From positions 121,540 through 167,897 of the forward strand of contig DDTF01000058.1 in assembly GCA_002345965.1 (NCBI GenBank): DNA of 46,358 bases. Direction: 5' to 3'. The translations under genes and the position numbers were made by a program. The notes beneath the pieces are model-generated. The model saw only the letters and a program-made list of their open reading frames with translations. It did not search any database and was not told where the DNA came from. Source of the stretch: Flammeovirgaceae bacterium UBA2371 (GTDB taxonomy: Bacteria > Bacteroidota > Bacteroidia > Cytophagales > Cyclobacteriaceae). Shown here in pieces: positions 16,151 through 25,816 of this stretch; the first letter of the stretch is position 1; each line of letters starts with the position of its first letter.

Positions 16151-18082
16151 TTGATCCTTCGTGAGACCATAGATGAGGTTAAAAACAGACTGGACATCGT
16201 AGATGTCATCAGCGACTTCATCACGCTCAAGAAATCTGGCCATAATTACAAGGGATTGAGCCCGTTTACCAACGAGAAAACACCTTCCTTCTTCGTTGTT
16301 CCAGGCAAAGGCATATTTAAGGACTTCAGCAGCGGCAAAGGGGGCGATGCTTTTACCTTTCTGATGGAACATGAAGGGATGAGCTATGTAGAGGCCATCC
16401 GGTTTCTGGCAAAAAAATACGGTGTTGAAATCAAGGAGACGGTAGCCTCAGAACAAGAGTCAGCCCAGCAGAGTGAACGCGAAGGGCTTTATATTCTCAT
16501 GAACTACGCTCGGGAGTATTATCATGACATCTTACTAAAACATGAAGAAGGCCAAAGCATAGGGCTGAGCTATTTCCGCGAGCGTGGTTTTAATGATAAA
16601 ACCATTGAAAAGTTTGAGCTGGGATATGCCCTCAACGGTTGGGAAAATTTTAGTACCGAAGCGATTCGCAAAGGCTACAGCAAAGAACTATTAGAGAAAA
16701 CGGGGCTTGTAGTAAAAAAAGAGGATGGAAGCTCCTATGACCGCTTTCGCGGAAGGGTAATATTTCCAGTGCACAACATTTCTGGTAAGGTGATCGCCTT
16801 TGGCGCACGCATGTTGGGCAAAGAAAAAAACCAGCCCAAATACATCAACTCACCTGAAACAGAAATCTATCACAAGGGCAATGTGCTCTATGGATTGTTT
16901 CAGGCAAAAAATGACATCCGCCAAAACGACAATTGTTACCTGGTAGAGGGTTATACAGACGTCATCTCGCTGCATCAGGCTGGTGTGTACAATGTGGTGT
17001 CATCTTCTGGCACTGCACTTACGGAAGAACAGATTAAGCTGATCCGCAGGTTTAGCGAAAATGTAACGGTATTATTTGATGGCGATGCGGCTGGTATAAA
17101 GGCGGCCTTGAGAGGTATTGACTTGATCTTAAAAGGTGGGCTCAACGTCCGTGTGGTACTTTTTCCAGATGGTGAAGATCCGGACAGTTATTCACGCAAG
17201 TTGGGTACTTCCGATTTTCAGAAATTCCTGAAAGAGAACAGAAAAGACTTTATATCTTTTAAGGCGGACCTGTATGCCTCTGAAGCCGGAAGCGATCCCA
17301 TCCGCAAGGCAGAGTCCATAAAAGAAATAGTAACGAGCATCGCCTTGATTCCCGATCCGGTGAAGCGATCCGTTTATATCCAGGAGACCAGCAACTTGCT
17401 GAGAATCAGCGAGAGCGTTTTGTTGACAGAGCTGAATAAAATTCTGATCAATGAGCGGAAAAAATCTGAAAAGGAAAGACAAAGGGATGCTGAGAATATT
17501 CCGATACCAACAGAACCGGTTTCTGACATCACCTCTCCTTCAAAAATTGACCCGGAGAGTATGGTGCAATATCAGGAGCGTGAAACAATTCGTCTGTTGC
17601 TGAACTACTCGGATGAAAGCCTGGAAGATCAGAAGCTCTCCGATTTTTTGTTTCATGAACTGGAAGATGTGGTTTTTGGCAACCCGATTTTTAGTGAAAT
17701 CTTCGAGGGCCTCAAAGCCGGATGGGAAAAAAATGAGCCAAGAAACAGTCATTACTTTTTAAGAGAAGGGAATGAAGATGTAAAAAGGGTGGTGACTGAT
17801 TTGGTCGCGCAGCGCTATGACATCAGCGCACATTGGGGAGACAAATATCATATTCACATACCACGCGAGGGTGAGGTGTTGAATGAAATGGCTTATTCCA
17901 ATGTGCTGCGATTGAAGTTGCGCATCATACAGAAAATGCTGGACGAGAATAAACACAAATTAAAAGCGGCAGAAGAAAGGGGAAATGAGACTGAGGTAGA
18001 TGATATTTTACAAACACAAATTGGTTTGGATCAGGCCAAAAAAGAGTTGTCTGCTTTGCTCGGAATAGTTATTGCGCGGTAG
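16151..18082 (+). CDS. dnaG: DNA primase (zinc-ligand-less N-terminal domain)
   Basis: 643 residues; makes RNA primers for replication. Start is TTG at 16151: MILRETIDEVKNR matches the usual N-terminus and no nearby ATG exists. The CHC2 zinc-binding domain is recognisable (GLSPFTNEKTPSF, KDFSSGKGGD) but all four ligands are replaced: Ser37, Thr40, Asp58 and Ser61 stand where Cys, His, Cys, Cys are expected. The Toprim core is intact: VEGYTDV (Glu266, Asp270) and DGDAAG (Asp310, Asp312). The C-terminal DnaB-binding region is present. It opens a plus-strand run dnaG-ribBA-unknown-surE. A long minus-strand ORF over its 5' end is an antisense artefact. Confidence 0.95.
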   Translation: MILRETIDEVKNRLDIVDVISDFITLKKSGHNYKGLSPFTNEKTPSFFVVPGKGIFKDFSSGKGGDAFTFLMEHEGMSYVEAIRFLAKKYGVEIKETVASEQESAQQSEREGLYILMNYAREYYHDILLKHEEGQSIGLSYFRERGFNDKTIEKFELGYALNGWENFSTEAIRKGYSKELLEKTGLVVKKEDGSSYDRFRGRVIFPVHNISGKVIAFGARMLGKEKNQPKYINSPETEIYHKGNVLYGLFQAKNDIRQNDNCYLVEGYTDVISLHQAGVYNVVSSSGTALTEEQIKLIRRFSENVTVLFDGDAAGIKAALRGIDLILKGGLNVRVVLFPDGEDPDSYSRKLGTSDFQKFLKENRKDFISFKADLYASEAGSDPIRKAESIKEIVTSIALIPDPVKRSVYIQETSNLLRISESVLLTELNKILINERKKSEKERQRDAENIPIPTEPVSDITSPSKIDPESMVQYQERETIRLLLNYSDESLEDQKLSDFLFHELEDVVFGNPIFSEIFEGLKAGWEKNEPRNSHYFLREGNEDVKRVVTDLVAQRYDISAHWGDKYHIHIPREGEVLNEMAYSNVLRLKLRIIQKMLDENKHKLKAAEERGNETEVDDILQTQIGLDQAKKELSALLGIVIAR

Positions 18083-18131
18083 GAACAGTCCTATGGCTTT
18101 TGTTGTTGTATGCATGAACAAGTAAGAAATA

Positions 18132-19346
18132 ATGAATAAAATCAAGTTGGACAGTATAGAGGAGGCCATTGAAGACATTAAAAATGGCAAGGTGATCATT
18201 GTGGTGGATGATGAAGATCGCGAAAATGAAGGCGATTTTGTCTGTGCGGCCGAAAGCGTGACCCCTCAAATCATCAATTTTATGGCCACCCATGGTCGTG
18301 GATTAATATGTGCCCCCCTGAGTGAAGACAGGTGCGAGGAGTTGGGTCTCGAACTGATGGTGGGAAGAAATACGGCTGCCTTTGAAACACCCTTTACGGT
18401 TTCTGTCGACCTGATTGGCCATGGTTGCAGCACAGGCATCTCTGCACACGATAGGTTCAAAACCATCAAGGCATTGGCCGACCCTGAAACTAAACCTGAG
18501 GAGCTGGGTAAACCAGGACACATTTTTCCGCTCAAAGCAAAGAAAGAAGGGGTGTTAAGAAGAGCCGGCCATACCGAAGCGGCCATCGACCTGGCAAGGC
18601 TCGCTGGATTCAGACCGGCAGGCGTACTGGTTGAAATAATGAATGAAGATGGTACCATGGCGAGGCTGCCAGACCTGGTGGAGGTAGCCAAACGTTTTGG
18701 CTTGAAGCTCGTATCTATCAAAGACCTGATTGCCTATAGGATGGAGAAAGAGTCTCAGATCAAACGGGAGGCCGAAGTAAACATGCCTACAGAATACGGT
18801 GACTTTAAATTGGTGGCTTACGAACAGGTAAATACCAACGAGGTACACATGGCGTTAATTAAAGGTGAATGGAAAAAAGATGAACCTGTGCTGGTGAGAG
18901 TACACTCGTCCTGTGTCACAGGCGATATTTTTGGATCGTGCCGTTGCGACTGTGGCACACAATTGCACAACGCCATGAGGATGGTGGAAAAGGAAGGGAA
19001 AGGGGTAGTGCTGTACATGAAGCAGGAAGGTCGCGGCATTGGACTATTGAATAAGTTAAAGGCATACAAATTGCAGGAAGAAGGTTTGGATACTGTGGAA
19101 GCGAACATCAAACTTGGATTCGACATGGACAACCGGGACTATGGAATAGGCGCTCAAATATTGCACGACCTGGGTGTTTCCAAAATAAAACTCATCACCA
19201 ACAATCCTAAAAAAAGGGTGGGGCTGATGGGTTACGGTTTGGAAATCGTTGACAACGTACCGATCGAAATCGTTCCAAATCCTCACAACCAGAAATACCT
19301 GATGACAAAACGGGATAAACTAGGGCACAGCATTTTAAAAGATTGA
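18132..19346 (+). CDS. ribBA: Bifunctional DHBP synthase / GTP cyclohydrolase II
   Basis: 404 residues, both committed steps of riboflavin synthesis. The N-terminal RibB half (about 1-205) has DDEDRENEGDF and the HTEAAIDLARLAG motif and converts ribulose 5-phosphate to dihydroxybutanone phosphate. The C-terminal RibA half (about 210-400) has the zinc ligands Cys261, Cys272 and Cys274 in SCVTGDIFGSCRCDCG and the EGRGIGL motif, and opens the imidazole ring of GTP. All catalytic residues I can check are present in both halves. The stop codon shares one base with the ATG of the next gene (TGATG at 19344-19348). No FMN riboswitch is apparent in the 49-bp gap after dnaG. Confidence 0.97.
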   Translation: MNKIKLDSIEEAIEDIKNGKVIIVVDDEDRENEGDFVCAAESVTPQIINFMATHGRGLICAPLSEDRCEELGLELMVGRNTAAFETPFTVSVDLIGHGCSTGISAHDRFKTIKALADPETKPEELGKPGHIFPLKAKKEGVLRRAGHTEAAIDLARLAGFRPAGVLVEIMNEDGTMARLPDLVEVAKRFGLKLVSIKDLIAYRMEKESQIKREAEVNMPTEYGDFKLVAYEQVNTNEVHMALIKGEWKKDEPVLVRVHSSCVTGDIFGSCRCDCGTQLHNAMRMVEKEGKGVVLYMKQEGRGIGLLNKLKAYKLQEEGLDTVEANIKLGFDMDNRDYGIGAQILHDLGVSKIKLITNNPKKRVGLMGYGLEIVDNVPIEIVPNPHNQKYLMTKRDKLGHSILKD

Positions 19347-19954
19347 TGAGGATTCTTTTGTTCATATCTTTTTTCTGCACCGCTCATTTTAATAGCTGGG
19401 CACAGGAATTCCCCTTTGAATACTGGCATGAAGGAAAAGTGGTGCTGGAAAATGGTGATACGCTGAGAGGGAATATTAAGTACGATATGCAGACAGATCT
19501 CGTGCAGGTACAGGTAGGCGAGAGGCTTGAGACTTATACGGCCAGAAAATTATTGTTTTTGGAGATCTACGATAAAACGGCAAGAAGGTATCGGAGAATG
19601 TATTCGCTGCCCTATAATACATCTGGAGAATACAAGGCGCCAGTAATTTTTGAGTTGTTGGAAGAGGGCAAAATCACTTTGTTGTGCCGCGAGGCAGTAG
19701 AATACCGCACGTATTCTTCTTCCTTCTATTACTACGGCAGCTACACCCGACTTACATTGATCTACAAATATTTCTTATTGAAAGAAGATGGGAATATTGT
19801 TCAATTCTCGGGCAAACGTAGTGATTGGCTGGACCTGATGAACAAAAGAAAAGACGAAGTGCAGAAATATGCAAAAGCAAACCGACTTGATTTTGATGAT
19901 AAATATGATCTAAGCCGTATCATTGCATATTATAATTCTTTGTTTCCCCGTTAG
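19346..19954 (+). CDS. Exported protein of unknown function
   Basis: 202 residues from the ATG at 19346, with a signal peptide (MRILLFISFFCTAHFNSWAQ) cleaved after Ala-Gln. The mature part starts EFPFEYWHEGKVVLENGDTLRGNIKYD, a pattern seen in many uncharacterised Bacteroidota periplasmic proteins in which a Gly-Asp-Thr turn separates short beta strands. It then has a Tyr-rich stretch (SSSFYYYGSYTRLTLIYKYF) and a helical, charged C-terminus. No catalytic motif or lipobox. Coupled by one-base overlap to ribBA and 14 bp before surE, but its partners give no functional clue. Confidence 0.75.
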   Translation: MRILLFISFFCTAHFNSWAQEFPFEYWHEGKVVLENGDTLRGNIKYDMQTDLVQVQVGERLETYTARKLLFLEIYDKTARRYRRMYSLPYNTSGEYKAPVIFELLEEGKITLLCREAVEYRTYSSSFYYYGSYTRLTLIYKYFLLKEDGNIVQFSGKRSDWLDLMNKRKDEVQKYAKANRLDFDDKYDLSRIIAYYNSLFPR

Positions 19955-19968
19955 AACCGTTGCTTACC

Positions 19969-20748
19969 ATGCAAAAACCACTGATTCTTGTTTCCAATGA
20001 TGATGGAATTACTTCCAAAGGTATTCGCACGCTGGTAGAAGTAATGCAGGAGTTAGGTGATGTGATTGTCGTTGCGCCTGACAGCCCTCAGTCAGGAATG
20101 GGTCATGCCATTACAGTAGGCGACACTTTGCGTCTCGAAGAGAATTTTATTTTTGATGGTGTAAAAGCCTACGAGTGTTCAGGCACTCCGGCCGATTGCG
20201 TAAAGCTGGCACGACATTTTGTATTAAGAGATCAACGGCAACCCAGCATAGTGGTTAGCGGGATTAATCACGGCAGCAATACATCTATCAGTGTATTGTA
20301 CTCGGGTACCATGTCTGCAGCCATAGAGGGGGCTATAGAAGGAACTCCAGCCATAGGATTTTCACTTTGTGATTATGGCACCCACATAGACTTCTCCCAC
20401 ACACGCGAATACATAAAAAAAATTACATCACAGGTACTGCAAAAGGGACTTCCCAAAGGTGTTGCCCTGAATGTCAACTTTCCTCCCAAGCGAAACGAAA
20501 ACCTGAAAGGTATTCGCATCTGCCGGCAATCCAATGCAAAATGGGTAGAGGAATTTGTAGAGCGTTATGACCCCAATGGTAGACGGTATTTCTGGATGAC
20601 AGGTAATTTTGTCAACTTCGACAAAGGTGAGGACAACGATGAATGGGCCATTGCCAATAATTACGTATCAGTAGTGCCATGCGAGTTTGACCTAACTGCC
20701 CATCACTCCATACCAGTACTCAATGATGATTGGGATATATTGAGATAA
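19969..20748 (+). CDS. surE: 5'/3'-nucleotidase SurE
   Basis: 259 residues from the ATG at 19969 (MQKPLILVSNDDGITSKGIR); an upstream TTG adds only three residues. SurE is a metal-dependent nucleoside monophosphatase. Metal-site and family motifs are all present: SNDDGI (Asp11, Asp12), PDSPQSGMGHAIT, VSGINHGSN, YSGTMSAAIEGAIEG and NVNFPP. Length matches the family. Last gene of the dnaG-ribBA run, 14 bp after the exported unknown. Confidence 0.96.
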   Translation: MQKPLILVSNDDGITSKGIRTLVEVMQELGDVIVVAPDSPQSGMGHAITVGDTLRLEENFIFDGVKAYECSGTPADCVKLARHFVLRDQRQPSIVVSGINHGSNTSISVLYSGTMSAAIEGAIEGTPAIGFSLCDYGTHIDFSHTREYIKKITSQVLQKGLPKGVALNVNFPPKRNENLKGIRICRQSNAKWVEEFVERYDPNGRRYFWMTGNFVNFDKGEDNDEWAIANNYVSVVPCEFDLTAHHSIPVLNDDWDILR

Positions 20749-20810
20749 GCAGGTTTATCTCATTTTCAATAGATCAAAAAGACTTGCTGCTATTGATTTA
20801 CCCTTCAGCA

Positions 20811-23309
20811 TCAAACAGGGTCAACGTCAAAAATAATTTTACCAGACCTGAATTGTTTTTCAGAAAGTACGTGATCCGAAATCTCTGAAAGGCGCTGTTT
20901 TATTTCTTTGAGCTTACCGCCATCCCTCGGTATTTTGATGAGTATACTCATGAGAAATTCATTCCTTATTTTACCAACAAGTGGTTCTCCCGGGCCCAAT
21001 ATGGCGGGTCCTCTCAATTGGTTCCTTATCGCCTGTCCGAGTGATGTGGCAATGTCTTTGCAACGCATCCGGTCAGTATGTTTAATTGTAATTTCAATCA
21101 ACCTGGAAAAGGGAGGATAAAAATGAGCCTTGCGGTCTTCTAATTCAGTTTGAATGTATCCAGGTATATCATGTTGCAAAACATAATGAAATAACGTTTG
21201 CTTTGGGTCAGCAGTTTGAATAATCACATTCCCCTTTTTCTCTCTGCGTCCTGACCTTCCGCTTACCTGTATGATCAATTGAAATGCTCGTTCGTGCGCA
21301 CGAAAGTCAGGAAAATGCATCATCCTGTCCGCATCAAACACACCCACCAAACTTACACGGTCAAAATCAAGGCCCTTTGTTACCATCTGGGTGCCTACCA
21401 AAACATCTGTTTCTCCCTGCTGGAAACTTTCAATGATAGATTCATAACTGCTCCTTGTGCGCGTAGTGTCCCAATCCATACGCTGTATGCGGGCCTCAGG
21501 AAAAATCAATTTCAGCTCTTCCTCCAGCTTTTCGGTACCGTAGCCTTTGGTTAAGATTCGTTTGGAGGTGCAGGTGGGACAAGCGGAGGGAAGAGATTCC
21601 CGATACCCACAGTAATGACAGACCATCTCGTGCCGGTATTGATGATAGGTGAGGCTGACGGAGCAATTGATGCACTTGGGTATCCAGTTACAATCTTCAC
21701 ACTGAACCATCGGGGCATATCCTCTCCGGTTTTGAAAAAGAATGACCTGCTCCTTGTTTTTTAATGCATCAGCAATACCCTTCAGCAATACGGAAGAAAA
21801 CTCACCTTTGTTGGACTTGCGTTGGCGCTCAATGGCCATATCCGCAAAAGTGATTTCAGGAAGGTTGGCTTCTCCAAAGCGCTCCATCAAACTCACCAGC
21901 TTGAATTTTCCTTGCGTGCAGTGATAAAAACTTTCAGCAGATGGCGTGGCGCTACCCAAAATTACCTTGGCATGATGAATGTTGGCCATTACCAGTGCAA
22001 TGTCCCGGGCCTGGTAACGGGGGGCAGGATCATGTTGCTTGTAGGAGCTGTCATGTTCTTCATCCACAATCACCAATCCAAGGTTGTCAAAAGGTAGAAA
22101 CACGGACGAGCGTACGCCCACCACAAATTGAAATTTCCCGGACAAGATGCCATTCCAAACCTCTACCCGTTCGTTGTCCGAGAATTTGGAATGATACACA
22201 CCCATTTCAGCGCCAAAGATTTTTTTCAACCTCTGAACAATTTGCGTGGTAAGGGCAATTTCAGGAATAAGCAGCAAAGCCTGACTTCCTCCCTCCAAGG
22301 CACGCTTTATCAAATCGATGTAGATTTCTGTTTTGCCGCTGCCGGTAACGCCATGCAACAATACCACGTCACTTGCATCAAAATGATTGAGAATGGTATT
22401 GCGCGCCTCTTCTTGTTTTTCGCTTAGTAGTAGGGGAGTTGTTTCTTTGGGAGTTTCAAAGCCAAATCGGGGTACAATAGTTTCATACTCCTCAAAGATT
22501 TTATTTTTAATCAGCGTGTTAAGGGAAGAAGCCGATTCCCCCTCACTGAGATCCGCTTTGGCAACGCCCTGGGCATTCAGGGCTACATCGGTAAAAACAG
22601 GAACTGACTGCAGGTATTTGAGTAACAGAGATTCCTGTTTGGGTTTACTGACCATTTCCTCAAACAACTTTTCGAGTGCTTTCTTCACCGTATAAGTTTT
22701 GGTGAGTCGAATGCGTTTCTCTGTTTTGGGTTTGAATTTTTCTTTTACCTTTTCAAAAAGGATAATGGCTTCCTTGGATGCCAGTGATTTTAAAAGACTG
22801 TATAAATTTCTTGTGCCTAAGAATTTAGCTACATCTGTATAGCTGAGGGTGTCACTTCGCAGACGATTGATGAGCATCCGTTCCTTTTCAGAAAAATCAA
22901 AACTGGTTTCCTCCCAATGAAAAGAGGGATGCAACTGCACCATGCTTTCACTGCTGAGCTTCAGTCCGGAGGGCAGTGCTGCATTGATCACCTCTCCGGG
23001 TGTGCACATGTAGTAATCAGCCATCCATTGATAGAGACTAAACTGCCTCGGACCGATAACTTCGTTTTCATCTATAATTTCAAGAATGTATTTGGCTTCA
23101 TAATCGGTAGGTGGTTGTTGATGGAGGTTTGCAATAATCCCCGTGAGTATTTTTTTCTGACCAAATTGCACGATCACACGCTGTCCGGTTTTTACAATTT
23201 CGTTGAGTGCGGCAGGTATACGGTAGGTAAATAATTTAGGAATAGGTACAGGAAGGATAATCTCCGCAAAAAAGGTGTGGGTGTCAAATTCGGCTTCTTC
23301 CTTTGTCAT
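20811..23309 (-). CDS. priA: Primosomal protein N' (replication restart helicase)
   Basis: 832 residues from the ATG at 23309. PriA binds stalled forks and loads the replicative helicase. The N-terminal 3' DNA-binding domain (FAEIILPVPIPKLFTYRIP) is followed by the helicase core with Walker A GVTGSGKTEIY (about residue 320), the DEEH box VDEEHDSSYKQHD and motif GSATPS. A zinc-binding insert with Cys pairs (CEDC, CINC, CHYCG, CPTC; about 536-580) is complete, unlike the primase in this window. Motifs V and VI appear as GTQMVTKGLDF and QVSGRSGR. Full length, transcribed alone, convergent with surE. Confidence 0.97.
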   Translation of the reverse strand: MTKEEAEFDTHTFFAEIILPVPIPKLFTYRIPAALNEIVKTGQRVIVQFGQKKILTGIIANLHQQPPTDYEAKYILEIIDENEVIGPRQFSLYQWMADYYMCTPGEVINAALPSGLKLSSESMVQLHPSFHWEETSFDFSEKERMLINRLRSDTLSYTDVAKFLGTRNLYSLLKSLASKEAIILFEKVKEKFKPKTEKRIRLTKTYTVKKALEKLFEEMVSKPKQESLLLKYLQSVPVFTDVALNAQGVAKADLSEGESASSLNTLIKNKIFEEYETIVPRFGFETPKETTPLLLSEKQEEARNTILNHFDASDVVLLHGVTGSGKTEIYIDLIKRALEGGSQALLLIPEIALTTQIVQRLKKIFGAEMGVYHSKFSDNERVEVWNGILSGKFQFVVGVRSSVFLPFDNLGLVIVDEEHDSSYKQHDPAPRYQARDIALVMANIHHAKVILGSATPSAESFYHCTQGKFKLVSLMERFGEANLPEITFADMAIERQRKSNKGEFSSVLLKGIADALKNKEQVILFQNRRGYAPMVQCEDCNWIPKCINCSVSLTYHQYRHEMVCHYCGYRESLPSACPTCTSKRILTKGYGTEKLEEELKLIFPEARIQRMDWDTTRTRSSYESIIESFQQGETDVLVGTQMVTKGLDFDRVSLVGVFDADRMMHFPDFRAHERAFQLIIQVSGRSGRREKKGNVIIQTADPKQTLFHYVLQHDIPGYIQTELEDRKAHFYPPFSRLIEITIKHTDRMRCKDIATSLGQAIRNQLRGPAILGPGEPLVGKIRNEFLMSILIKIPRDGGKLKEIKQRLSEISDHVLSEKQFRSGKIIFDVDPV

Positions 23310-23487
23310 AATCAACTATTGGCAAGGTAACAGGTCAAAGTGAAATATCCTTGGGTTGAATAAACTCAGAAAGCTTCCATGGGCGGATATTTAAATAAAT
23401 TCATCGAATGGAATTGACAAGTTATTGTTCTTTCACGTTCACTGCGATGGGTCTTTTTTTTATTCGTCCAACTTGGTACATTGTTGA

Positions 23488-24717
23488 ATGACCTCCAGAC
23501 GACAATTCATAAAAAGGGGTATCGCAAGTGGACTCCTGGCCTTACCCTTTACCGAGATACCGGCATTATCTTATGAGGAACAGTTGAAGCTTGCCGCTTC
23601 TGATGAGGAGTTATTTGAATTGGTAAGGAAGCAACTCCATGTTCCCTTAGACAGAATTTATTTGAATACTGGTAGCCTTGGGCCTAGCCCGATAGCAGTC
23701 ACCGATGCAGTCGCCAACAGGATGAAACAGTTGGAGATGAATCCTGCCATCGAAAATTGGGGAGAGCTGGGAAATGAAATGGAAGGAGTGAGAGAGAAAG
23801 TGGCAGTTTTGATCAGGGCAAACAAAGAGGATATTGTGCTCACCAGAAATACAACAGAAGGATTAAGCTTGATCAGCCAATCGCTTAAATTAAAAAAAGG
23901 GGAGGAGATACTGACCACAACGCACGAACATGGTGGAGGAGAGGTAGGCCTGGAATACATGGCGGCAAAACAAGGGGCAGTAATTAAAAAAATACAAATA
24001 CCCACTCCAGCCAATTCAAAAGAAGAAGTGATCGAAACAGTGGTGGCCAGCATTACTTCCAAAACTAAAGTGGTAATGCTCAGTCATGTCAATACCCTGA
24101 CAGGATTGCGCATGCCATTCGAAGAAATAGCAAAAATCACCAAACCAAAAGGCATCATTTTAATTGCAGACGGAGCGCAGGCTCCGGGCCTCATTGATAT
24201 TGACGTGAAAGCAATGGGGGTAGATGCCTATGCCGCCAGCGGACATAAATGGATGATGGGACCGAAGGAAACCGGATTTGTTTATTGGAGCAAGTCGCTT
24301 CAGGAAAAAATAAGTCCTGTATTTACTTCTTCCGGATTCAGCAGTTACTCGGCATCTTCAGGAACCAGAAACGTGGCCGTAATTGCCGGACTGGGTGTTG
24401 CCATCGATTGGCTCAACCTGATAGGTATACACCAAATTGAAAAACGTTGCCTGGAAATTCGAAATCACTGCCTCTCGCGGCTAAAGGAGTTGAAAGGCAT
24501 CACCATCATCAGCCCGGAAGTTGATTCATTGTCCACGGGTATAGTCAGCTTTGTATTGGAAAAAGGGGAGAATAAAACCGTTGCCTCTGAACTGGGAAAA
24601 CAAAACATTATTGTAAAGGTTTTACCCAAATACAATGGCATACGAATCTCATGCCACATGTTTGTTTCAAAAGCTGATATTGATCAATTCATCAACGCAT
24701 TATCTGCGCTGATATAG
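23488..24717 (+). CDS. Tat-exported class V aminotransferase-fold PLP enzyme
   Basis: 409 residues. The first 25 residues form a twin-arginine signal (MTSRRQFIKRGIASGLLALP), so a folded holoenzyme is likely sent to the periplasm. The remainder is an aminotransferase class V / cysteine-desulfurase-like fold: TRNTTEGLSLI for phosphate binding, ADGAQAPG with the PLP-ring Asp, and the Schiff-base Lys254 in ASGHKWMMGP. It resembles the isopenicillin-N-epimerase-like group more than sulfur-mobilising desulfurases; I see no catalytic Cys loop of the NifS kind. The reaction is unknown. It converges on arsM with a 13-bp gap; nothing upstream is in the same direction. Confidence 0.88.
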   Translation: MTSRRQFIKRGIASGLLALPFTEIPALSYEEQLKLAASDEELFELVRKQLHVPLDRIYLNTGSLGPSPIAVTDAVANRMKQLEMNPAIENWGELGNEMEGVREKVAVLIRANKEDIVLTRNTTEGLSLISQSLKLKKGEEILTTTHEHGGGEVGLEYMAAKQGAVIKKIQIPTPANSKEEVIETVVASITSKTKVVMLSHVNTLTGLRMPFEEIAKITKPKGIILIADGAQAPGLIDIDVKAMGVDAYAASGHKWMMGPKETGFVYWSKSLQEKISPVFTSSGFSSYSASSGTRNVAVIAGLGVAIDWLNLIGIHQIEKRCLEIRNHCLSRLKELKGITIISPEVDSLSTGIVSFVLEKGENKTVASELGKQNIIVKVLPKYNGIRISCHMFVSKADIDQFINALSALI

Positions 24718-24730
24718 TCTTCCATCAAGA

Positions 24731-25699
24731 CTAACAACAGCCACCACCATCATAAAAATAAGTGGAGTCTGAAATAAAAATGTCGCTTCCTGTCTTTTGA
24801 AGGGCACCAGCAGTTTTGTCGCAAACAGCCAACGGTTGATTGGGCATAAGCACATGGCCATTCTTGTCATCAAAGTATTCTTCGTTGCCAAAATAGATTG
24901 CGGTTTTACCTGTGAACACGCATGGTCCATCAGTAGGCATAGGATCCTTAATGGCGCACACTTCAACACTTTCTATGTAAATAATTTTGTCGGTATTGTA
25001 GTGCGCTGGATCCAGTATGCGATAAGGTCGTTTGGCGCGGATCTCCACAGTGCCAAAGCCCACCTCAGTGATCATATTGATATAATCTTTTAATGGCATT
25101 GCACCACTCAGACACAAAGCCCTCAATTGCTCATCTTCTTTCAATGCCTGCGGCATTTCAGATTCACACACAGGATCAGACAATACCAATCTTCCGTGTG
25201 GTTTAAGCACACGATACATTTCGCTTAGGGCTTTCTTAAGATCCGACTGGGTGAAAATATTAAACAAACAATTTTGTGCCGCCACATCTATACTGCTATC
25301 TTCTATGGGCAGGTCCAGTGCGTTGCCTTTTTTCAATTCAATAAAAGAAGATTTAAACCATGGATTCAGTGCTTCCGCTTCTTTGAAATTTTGACGGCTT
25401 GCTGCCAGCATTTCATCTACCACATCTACACCTATCACCCCGCCTTCTTTTCTGTTGAAGTAGGCAAATTGAAGTAATTCCATTCCACCTCCAACACCTA
25501 CATACAACACCCTGGGTTCATTCACCAAATCCCTGGCGTTGGCAGTGCTGCCACAACCATAATTCATGTCCAGCATTCGCTTGGGTATGGCAAGACCTGG
25601 AAGTTGCCAAATTGGAGTGGTGGTGCAGCAAAGTCCTTTTTGCGGATGCTCTGCGGCTTGTTTGTAAACATTATGAGTGGTTTCGAGATAAGTCTCCAT
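24731..25699 (-). CDS. arsM: Arsenite methyltransferase, ArsM type of arsenosugar pathway
   Basis: 322 residues. SAM-dependent methyltransferase with motif I VLYVGVGGGMELLQ, GVDVVDEM and the post-motif segment RVLKPHGRLVLSDP. It is Cys-rich in the way ArsM proteins are: GLCCTTTP (Cys24, Cys25), NYGCGS (Cys49), PVCESE, LRALCLSGAM, and a C-terminal domain ending YDGGGCC. The C-terminal part with VCDKTAGAL and the terminal GGGCC fits the ArsM variety that supplies dimethylarsenic for arsenosugar synthesis rather than animal AS3MT. The usual partner ArsS (radical SAM) is not in this window. No ars operator or ArsR gene is adjacent. Confidence 0.78.
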   Translation of the reverse strand: METYLETTHNVYKQAAEHPQKGLCCTTTPIWQLPGLAIPKRMLDMNYGCGSTANARDLVNEPRVLYVGVGGGMELLQFAYFNRKEGGVIGVDVVDEMLAASRQNFKEAEALNPWFKSSFIELKKGNALDLPIEDSSIDVAAQNCLFNIFTQSDLKKALSEMYRVLKPHGRLVLSDPVCESEMPQALKEDEQLRALCLSGAMPLKDYINMITEVGFGTVEIRAKRPYRILDPAHYNTDKIIYIESVEVCAIKDPMPTDGPCVFTGKTAIYFGNEEYFDDKNGHVLMPNQPLAVCDKTAGALQKTGSDIFISDSTYFYDGGGCC

Positions 25700-25816
25700 G
25701 GATCAATCGTTTTCAATTGGGGGTAAGATACCCAAGAAAGCGAAAATCAATTATCAACTGGATGACAACTGAACAAAAAAATACGAGGTAGTAGTAACGG
25801 GTAACTTCGAAATTAA

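Noticed and set aside
15977..16372. 131-codon minus-strand ORF upstream of Mrp
   Set aside because: It lies antisense to the conserved start of dnaG, resembles no family, and its tail only crosses the intergenic region.
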